A program made the translations under genes and the position numbers. Source: Rozella allomycis CSF55 (lineage: Eukaryota; Rozellomycota). Taken from it: a DNA stretch of 23,001 nucleotides. How positions within the stretch are numbered: position 1 is the stretch's first letter; every line of letters begins with the position of its first letter. This document shows positions 17,832-23,001 of the stretch, piece after piece. The notes below the pieces were generated by a model. That model searched no databases. It worked only from the letters and a program-made list of their open reading frames with translations, and was not told where the DNA came from. The stretch is from assembly GCA_000442015.1 (NCBI GenBank), contig KE561139.1, positions 1-23,001 on the forward strand. Direction: 5' to 3'.

Positions 17832-19037
17832 TTAAATGTTAATCAAAATACGAATGGCAAAAAGAGATTTTGCCAAATTGAAAACACTGTCGGCTAAATT
17901 TGGCTTGATATCTAACTTTACTTCAACAGGGAAGTGGTCACTGATTCTTGAAATGTCTGCGAGATCTAATTTAAGTTTTTCGCAAGCATTGTCAGGATGC
18001 CAAGGTTTCTTCGTGGATGTTTCAGAGGAGTATATATCACAAGGATAGTAGTATGGTTTAGCGCTATTAGGCACAACAAGTCTCATGGCACTAGTTGAGG
18101 CAATTATTCTGTCAAAAGCGCAACAGGTGGAAATACTTGTGGTTGTATCTACGGACGTTTCAATCAACCAATGAAGTCTAGTGTCATGATAAAGTAGCAC
18201 AGTAAAATTTGAATGATTTACAGTATTGTCATCGCTTCTCTTCTGTTTTACCCTTCTTTTCTTAGGCCTCTCTGAAGCTTCGTCATCTCCTGAATATCCG
18301 TGATCGTCTTCGTCATAACCAATTGGTGCATGAGCTAAATTCTTTGGTTTCCTGCGAGATCTTCTTTTGGCACGCGAACTTTCAGAATCTGTAAATACTC
18401 CTTCATCTTCAGTGCTGCTGGAATCAGATTTGGGTAAGTGCCAATGTTTCTTTCTAACGTATTGGCAATCAGCGTTGAGGTCTCCCATGATCATAATGTT
18501 AGATTCACCCCACCTTTGTAACACCTCATCATAGACATATTTTAATGAATTAATTTCAAATATAGCTGCCGCTGGTTTCGCATGCAACCCTATAAATACT
18601 ACCTTTTCATGACCAAAGCTCATCAATACACAAAATGGCGGCCTTTCAAAGTTTCTTGCCGCTATTCCATCGTATTGCCATTGATCTATAAGTACAGCCC
18701 TGTCCTTTCTATAAAAATATACGTATTGCTCTTTGGATGAACTTTTCCCGAGATGATCACTAGCAACTAATTCATATCCAGCGGAAGTCAAGTTATTCAC
18801 CATTGACAGTAATCTCGATGGGGTACTACCACTAATGTCTCTAATTTCTTGAGCCAAGAACACATCGTATCTTGTTATTATGGTGGATATTGTCGATGTC
18901 ACTAAAGAGTCATTAAGCTTTGTCACACCGAAAACATTTAAATTCATAGCACCAAAAGTGAACTCATAACCCGAAGAATGCTGTACAAATGCAAGCAGTA
19001 GCAACCCTAGCAGTAAAACCAATGTTTGAATTGACAT
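17832..19037 (-). CDS. Secreted DNase I family endonuclease with a charged NLS-like insertion
   Basis: This is an intron-free ORF of 401 residues. Residues 1-23 form a clear signal peptide (LVLLLGLLLLAFVQ core). The fold and every key residue of DNase I can be followed: QEIRD with Glu64, KEQYVYFYR with Glu103, GLHAKP with His152, MGDLNAD with Asp186/Asn188, AFDRI with Asp309 and SDHFPVEV with His368. Active Mg/Ca-dependent DNA cleavage is therefore expected. Between CQYVRKKHW and the LHWLIETSVDTT strand lies an extra segment of about 75 residues (203-278) rich in Ser, Asp and Glu and containing two strongly basic clusters, AKRRSRRKPK and RPKKRRVKQKR, like nuclear localisation or DNA-binding motifs. 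A smaller insertion (about 338-352) precedes the final His, and the C-terminus is extended by about 25 residues. DNase I is typical of animals and uncommon in fungi. It starts 158 bp from RRP9 (divergent). Confidence 0.9.
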   Translation of the reverse strand: MSIQTLVLLLGLLLLAFVQHSSGYEFTFGAMNLNVFGVTKLNDSLVTSTISTIITRYDVFLAQEIRDISGSTPSRLLSMVNNLTSAGYELVASDHLGKSSSKEQYVYFYRKDRAVLIDQWQYDGIAARNFERPPFCVLMSFGHEKVVFIGLHAKPAAAIFEINSLKYVYDEVLQRWGESNIMIMGDLNADCQYVRKKHWHLPKSDSSSTEDEGVFTDSESSRAKRRSRRKPKNLAHAPIGYDEDDHGYSGDDEASERPKKRRVKQKRSDDNTVNHSNFTVLLYHDTRLHWLIETSVDTTTSISTCCAFDRIIASTSAMRLVVPNSAKPYYYPCDIYSSETSTKKPWHPDNACEKLKLDLADISRISDHFPVEVKLDIKPNLADSVFNLAKSLFAIRILINI

Positions 19038-19195
19038 TACTATACGTGGCTGAAAAAGTCAATAAAAACACGTGCTTTGAATGGCTAAAATCAAAACATA
19101 AGAATGGAAATAAAAATATTTACATTATTGCGTTTACATGAATCCTACGGTGAATAACTTTTGGAGTTGACAAAGCCACATTTGTCCAGGGGTTA
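19038..19195. promoter_or_regulatory. Divergent intergenic region between DNase I and RRP9
   Basis: These 158 bp must contain both promoters. The DNA is AT-rich (for example GGAAATAAAAATATTTAC near 19106). I can identify no specific element. Confidence 0.35.
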
Positions 19196-20681
19196 ATGTC
19201 AGATTCTTTTTTCGTATCGGAGAAGCGTTCCAGGGAAGAAGATGAAGCTCATGATATTTTTGAAGATGAAGAGTCATTAGATTCTTTATCTGAAAGTGAT
19301 GAAGAAAGTAAGGAAACGCCCGCTGAAAAACGTTTGAGATTAGCGAAAGAATATATTGAAAATATGAGAGCTGATATAGGTAAAAAAATCTTGGAATTTT
19401 AAATAGCGGATGACGAAATAGATGCAGCTGAAATAGATAAAGAGTTGATCGCATCGAGAATGTTGAATGCTCAGGTAAATAGTTATGATGAATTTGATAG
19501 ATGGAAGAAGGAGGCCGAATATTTAAATTTATTGCATCAAATTTTGATTTCTCAGATGAATACGTTGAAAATATATCAATCAAGAAGTTTAGAGGTCATA
19601 GACTTGCGGTAACCGCTGTTTGCATTTCTGAAAATGAAAAGTTTTTATTCACAGCTTCCAAAGATTCCAATATAATTAAATGTAAATGCAATTTTAAAAT
19701 TTAAATAGGGGATTTAGAGACTGGCAAGAAATTACACACTTTCGGATCTTGCATTCCTCCAAAAAGTAAGAAAGGCAAAGGAAAAGAATCACTTCCAAAT
19801 CCAGATGGTCATTTTGATCATATTCTAGCGTTGGCAGTTTCTTCAGATGGGAAATATCTAGCGTCTGCTGGAAAGGATAAACAGATTCATATTTGGGATG
19901 CTAAAGAAAATAAACATCTAAAATGCTTCAAGCAACACAGAAAGGCAGTTACTGTAATTTTTTTAAATATAACCCCAATAGGGATTAGCGTTTAGAAAAG
20001 GACACAACCAATTGTATTCATCATCTTTAGACAGAACGATAAAGATTTGGAATATTGATGAACTATCATATGTAGAAACACTCTTTGGACATCAAGACGG
20101 AGTTGTTTCAATTGATTCTTTGTCAAGAGAAAATTGTGTTACTGTTGGATTGAGAGATCGAACTGTTCGTCTTTTCAAAATAATCGAGGAATCTCAGTTA
20201 GTATTTAGAGCGTCGATCCCACACGGTGGAAGTTTAGATGTTGTGAAAATGTTGGATGAAAATTGTTTCGCATCTGGAAGTGATAATGGAACGCTTTGTC
20301 TATGGAACATAAACAAAAAGAAACCCACTTTCTCACTTGTTGGGGCCCACAGTCAAGGAATCATTTCATTGGCAACTGTTAAATTTAGCGATTTGCTTGT
20401 TTCCGGTTCCAGTGACGGATCCATCAAATTTTGGAAATTGATTAGTGACCAAGGAATTGTCAAGAAAGCTGAATTAATCGGTTCATTGAGTGTGGTATAG
20501 ATATTGTCATTTATTTATTTAGGATGGTTATCTTAATTCTCTTTCTTTGAGTTCCTCTGGAAAATTCTTGGGTGTTTCTATTGGTCAAGAGCCTAGGTTA
20601 GGAAGATGGGGCATCAACAAAAATGTTCAAAATTCATGTTTATTAATCGATTTAACCTCTATCATCGTTTCGAAAGAATAA
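19196..20681 (+). CDS. RRP9: U3 snoRNP WD40 protein RRP9/U3-55K
   Basis: RRP9 binds the U3 snoRNA box B/C region and is needed for early cleavages of pre-18S rRNA in the nucleolus. Introns at 19380-19406, 19475-19500, 19682-19708, 19954-19981 and 20495-20522 (26-28 nt) leave exactly 449 codons. The N-terminus is highly acidic and leads into PAEKRLRLAKEYIE, a conserved helix. The WD40 propeller follows: RGHRLAVTAVCIS...ASKDSNIIKWDLETGKKLH; ILALAVSSDGKYLASAGKDKQIHIWD; GLAFRKGHNQLYSSSLDRTIKIWN. The family signature SYVETLFGHQD...SLSREnCVT continues into DRTVRLFKIIEESQLVFRA. The last blade contains SSSGKFLGVSIGQEPRLGRW. The start at 19196 gives the acidic N-terminus typical of the family. Confidence 0.95.
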
Positions 20682-20824
20682 AGCGCATCATTTCTAAATA
20701 TAGAATTTATTTTTAGCTCATTAATTTGATTGGTACAATTCACGCGGGTTACATGATTGGTTCAAAAAATGTCATTCAAAAGTTATAAAAGGCAAGTGAT
20801 ATGAATGTTTCCCAACAAATACCA

Positions 20825-21908
20825 ATGAAAACTTTTCAATTCTTCTTGATGACAACCTATGCCTGCTTATTGACANATGACAACCTATGTCTGCTTATTG
20901 ACAGCAATGGTAATACCAAAAAGACCTGAGTTATACCAAAATATTCGAGTCGCATTTAAAGGAAAGGATACTAAACAAATGTATCACGATCTGACCAACA
21001 AGGATTCTAAAACATTCAATACTTTCAAAAGCTTGGTAGACGACAATATTGAATCAGCGTCGAATGAAATAGCCAAACATACTTATGCCGAAAGAGCTGG
21101 TCATTTGATATCATATGGACCGTTAAGAAGATTTGAGAATCAAGACATTGGAAATCTTAAAAGTTTCTTGAGACAACAACAGGAACTCAAGTCAATTTTG
21201 GAGACCAAAACAGATAATTGGTCATTATCCAGCAAAGACAGAGTAATGAAGGCTCTTGAGTCTGAAATCGAAAAGGCCAACAAGCTAAATGACCGTTCAA
21301 TTATGGAAAAGGGAGTTGGTGTTGCAAATATGAAAAAGTTGGAATCAAAATTGATGTCAGGCGATGAACAAGCAATGGACAGGTACCTTGGACTGGCTAC
21401 GAAAATTCATCAAGATGAAAACATTGATTCATTCAACGTTCAAAAGAATATTTATCGCGACCACATCGTCAGAAAACTTCAAAGATACCAAAATGATAAT
21501 GCCAACGAAAGTAAAGTGGAAAAGGCAGAATATTTGAAAAGGCTCACAGAAAAGGAACATCTTGACCCACAGGAATTAGAATATCTACGTGCTAATATGA
21601 ACAAAAGCTTCCTCAAAGCCATTCATGCCGACAAGGTAGTCAGAAGTACTAGCGAGCATGACTTTGATACACAAGTAGACCCCATCGATTTGCATTCCCG
21701 CCAAGATGCTTTATCAGAAATTTCATCGAAAAAGACAACATCTGAAAATGGTGATCATGATGCACAACAAAAGCCAAAAAAAGATCCACAATCACAAATC
21801 AAGGATGAGACAAACAAGTCCAAAGGAAAACCCAGTGATTCAACTATATTATTAACAGCTCTTGGTGCAGGTTCTGCAGGAGTAACAGCGGGTGTTCTAA
21901 TTGACTAA
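20825..21908 (+). CDS. Unknown secreted or membrane-anchored protein, mostly helical
   Basis: With one duplicated copy around the N at 20876 removed (28 nt) the frame is an exact 351 codons from ATG 20825. I chose this ATG because it gives a signal peptide: MKTFQFFLMTTY followed by CLLTAMV. A further in-frame ATG lies 24 bp upstream. The mature part is charged, rich in Lys, Glu, Asp and Asn, and predicted helical (SLEKANKLND-like heptads, EKAEYLKRLTEKEHLDPQELEYLRAN), then a disordered Lys/Asp/Gln-rich segment (KKDPQSQIKDETNKSKGK). It ends in a small-residue hydrophobic stretch, ILLTALGAGSAGVTAGVLI, which could be a C-terminal membrane or GPI-type signal. No known family is recognised. No introns are seen. 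Confidence 0.7.
20849..20903. repeat. Direct duplicate flanking an N at the start of the secreted-protein gene
   Basis: Copies 20849-20875 and 20877-20903 (27 nt, one mismatch) flank the N at 20876. Collapsing them puts ATG 20825 in frame and creates the signal peptide. Leaving them hides the true start. Confidence 0.85.
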
Positions 21909-21971
21909 ATATTAATAAAACACTTTTCTTTCAAATCATTTGTTTCACTGCGCGGGTGGTGCTTCGCCACA

Positions 21972-22523
21972 ATGGACCATGAAATTAAAATTCTAGAAAA
22001 ATTACTTAAACGACATCAGCACCAACTGGGAAAATTTTTAGCCTTTAGAAAATTAAATCAGGTATGTCCAACCTGTATAGGAAATAAAGATACACTCACT
22101 CTTGAAAAAGTACAAATCCACAAATCATAAAGCCATAATAAGGGATAAGGTAGCCGTTTGTTGATTATTTAATAGACTATGAATCTGATTTTGGAGTCTG
22201 CCATGATAAACAATGCACAAATTCACCAAACACATTTTCTTGCACTTTTTGCAGTTTTTAATGGCATTATTTCTAGACTTTATTGGCTACTAAAATTAGA
22301 TGCAAAGAAAGATGAGCCACTAGTATCACCTATTGCGGCAAACGAAGAAATTGGAGGTATGACTTATGTTGCGTCTATAGTAGAAAAGATTGAGCGTGTG
22401 AATACGTGTGTTGAAAAGATTAATATTAAAAAGAAACGAAAAGTTGATTCTGTTGTAATCAACTGTGAATCATCTTCTGAGGATGAGATTATCACGTTTT
22501 CGTACAAAAAGACAAAGCTATAG
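21972..22523 (+). CDS. Small RMP1-like protein (putative RNase MRP subunit)
   Basis: Introns 22062-22089 (28 nt) and 22150-22175 (26 nt) leave exactly 165 codons from ATG 21972. The N-terminus, ILEKLLKRHQHQLGKFLAFRKLNQ, resembles the HRxKNQH...W..F..L.R region of fungal Rmp1. A hydrophobic helix, FLALFAVFNGIISRLYWLL, lies where Rmp1 has its conserved Leu/Ala-rich helix. The tail is Lys-rich then acidic (NIKKKRKVDSV, ESSSEDE), with a nuclear-localisation-like cluster. Rmp1 is an RNA-binding subunit of RNase MRP, which cuts pre-rRNA at site A3. The similarity is from memory and moderate, so the function is a suggestion. Confidence 0.5.
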
Positions 22524-22650
22524 TTTAATTTTCATCGCAATTATTTGATTTCTTTCAATTGAAATACTGAAATATATTGGATTGATTAGTTTTAGTTTAA
22601 ATAAAACAATTTTTTTACTACTTCGTTTCTTCCTTTGCCAGCCACATTTT

Positions 22651-23001
22651 ATGGATCCAGAAGAAATCCAAGTTTTAACCGCAATATACCCTGAAATCGA
22701 CTACAACACAGAAACTCTGACNAACCGCAATATACCCTGAAATCGACTACAACACAGAAACTCTGACAATCCCACTGGGAAGAATAATCAAATCGCGACT
22801 GCCCACGAGTCTATCAGAATCTCTATGCAAGCTCTTTGAGCACCAATTCACATTAAGCATGACAAACGACAGGTTCCAGATAAACTGGGCCACGATAACA
22901 GTATACGACAGTGCGACGGAATATGTGCCTGCAGAAATCCCACTCTACTATGAATGCAGCAACCATCCAACACTCGTCTTGTCTCAGGATATGCGTCGTA
23001 A
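22651..23001 (+). CDS. RWD-domain protein, N-terminal part (runs off the window)
   Basis: From ATG 22651 the frame begins MDPEEIQVLTAIYPEI, the usual first helix and strand of an RWD domain (EEIxxLxxIYP). It continues as an alternating strand pattern (HQFTLSMTNDRFQINW) to YVPAEIPLYYEC and the window end. The N at 22722 is flanked by a 45-bp identical duplication; dropping 46 nt keeps the frame open to 23001. RWD domains occur in Gcn2, RBR-type E3 ligases and Gir2-like proteins, and the part seen does not say which. Confidence 0.55.
22677..22767. repeat. 45-bp identical duplicate flanking an N in the RWD gene
   Basis: Copies 22677-22721 and 22723-22767 are identical and flank the N at 22722. 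This is the cleanest example in the window of an uncollapsed contig overlap. Confidence 0.9.

Noticed and set aside
19134-19583. 149-codon minus-strand open frame
   Set aside because: Antisense to RRP9 exons and introns, with no recognisable domain.
1-23001. tRNA, rRNA or transposon genes
   Set aside because: I looked for tRNA-like arms, transposase or reverse transcriptase motifs and inverted terminal repeats and saw none; a covariance-model scan would be more sensitive.

Overview
The window is eukaryotic nuclear DNA. It is AT-rich and gene-dense, uses the standard code (TAA, TAG and TGA all end genes), and is full of very short spliceosomal introns. I could place 41 introns of 26-31 nt, each restoring the reading frame of a recognisable protein. 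The fungal-type phosphatidylserine decarboxylase, the PNS1-like transporter, the Cym1/PreP protease and a Ser/Thr-rich surface protein suggest an early-diverging fungus or close relative. A Cryptomycota/Rozella-like parasite is my guess from the small introns and compact genes; it is not proven by the sequence.

Layout, left to right: a receptor-type protein kinase (141-3155, minus); divergent from it, mitochondrial presequence protease Cym1/PreP with 11 introns (3420-6700, plus); an R3HDM4-like R3H protein (6915-7991, plus); autophagy protein ATG12 (8048-8338, minus), divergent from a PNS1/choline-transporter-like membrane protein (8437-9912, plus); a C2/EF-hand phosphatidylserine decarboxylase of the PSD2 type (9996-12536, plus), ending 29 bp from the converging RWDD1/Gir2 gene (12566-13344, minus); a poorly resolved stretch with a 51-bp repeat and fragments of an unknown gene (13345-14083); an F-box/ankyrin protein encoded by near-identical 93-bp repeats (14058-15572, minus); ATG7, the E1 enzyme for ATG12 and ATG8 (15736-17788, minus); a secreted DNase I with a charged, NLS-like insertion (17832-19037, minus); U3 snoRNP protein RRP9 (19196-20681, plus); an unknown secreted or anchored protein (20825-21908, plus); an RMP1-like protein (21972-22523, plus); and the start of an RWD-domain gene (22651 to the window end, plus).

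Functional links are modest. ATG12 and ATG7 belong to one conjugation pathway. RRP9 and the RMP1-like gene both point to pre-rRNA processing. The receptor kinase, secreted DNase and secreted protein could act at the cell surface or on a host.

The sequence is a draft assembly. All eight N bases sit between two near-identical direct copies of 12-254 bp, so each looks like an uncollapsed contig overlap. Removing one copy restores the reading frame in every gene affected. The most notable findings are the receptor kinase hidden behind a 27-nt intron with an in-frame stop, the uniform tiny introns, a GT-TG intron in ATG7, and the DNase I with the NLS-like insertion.
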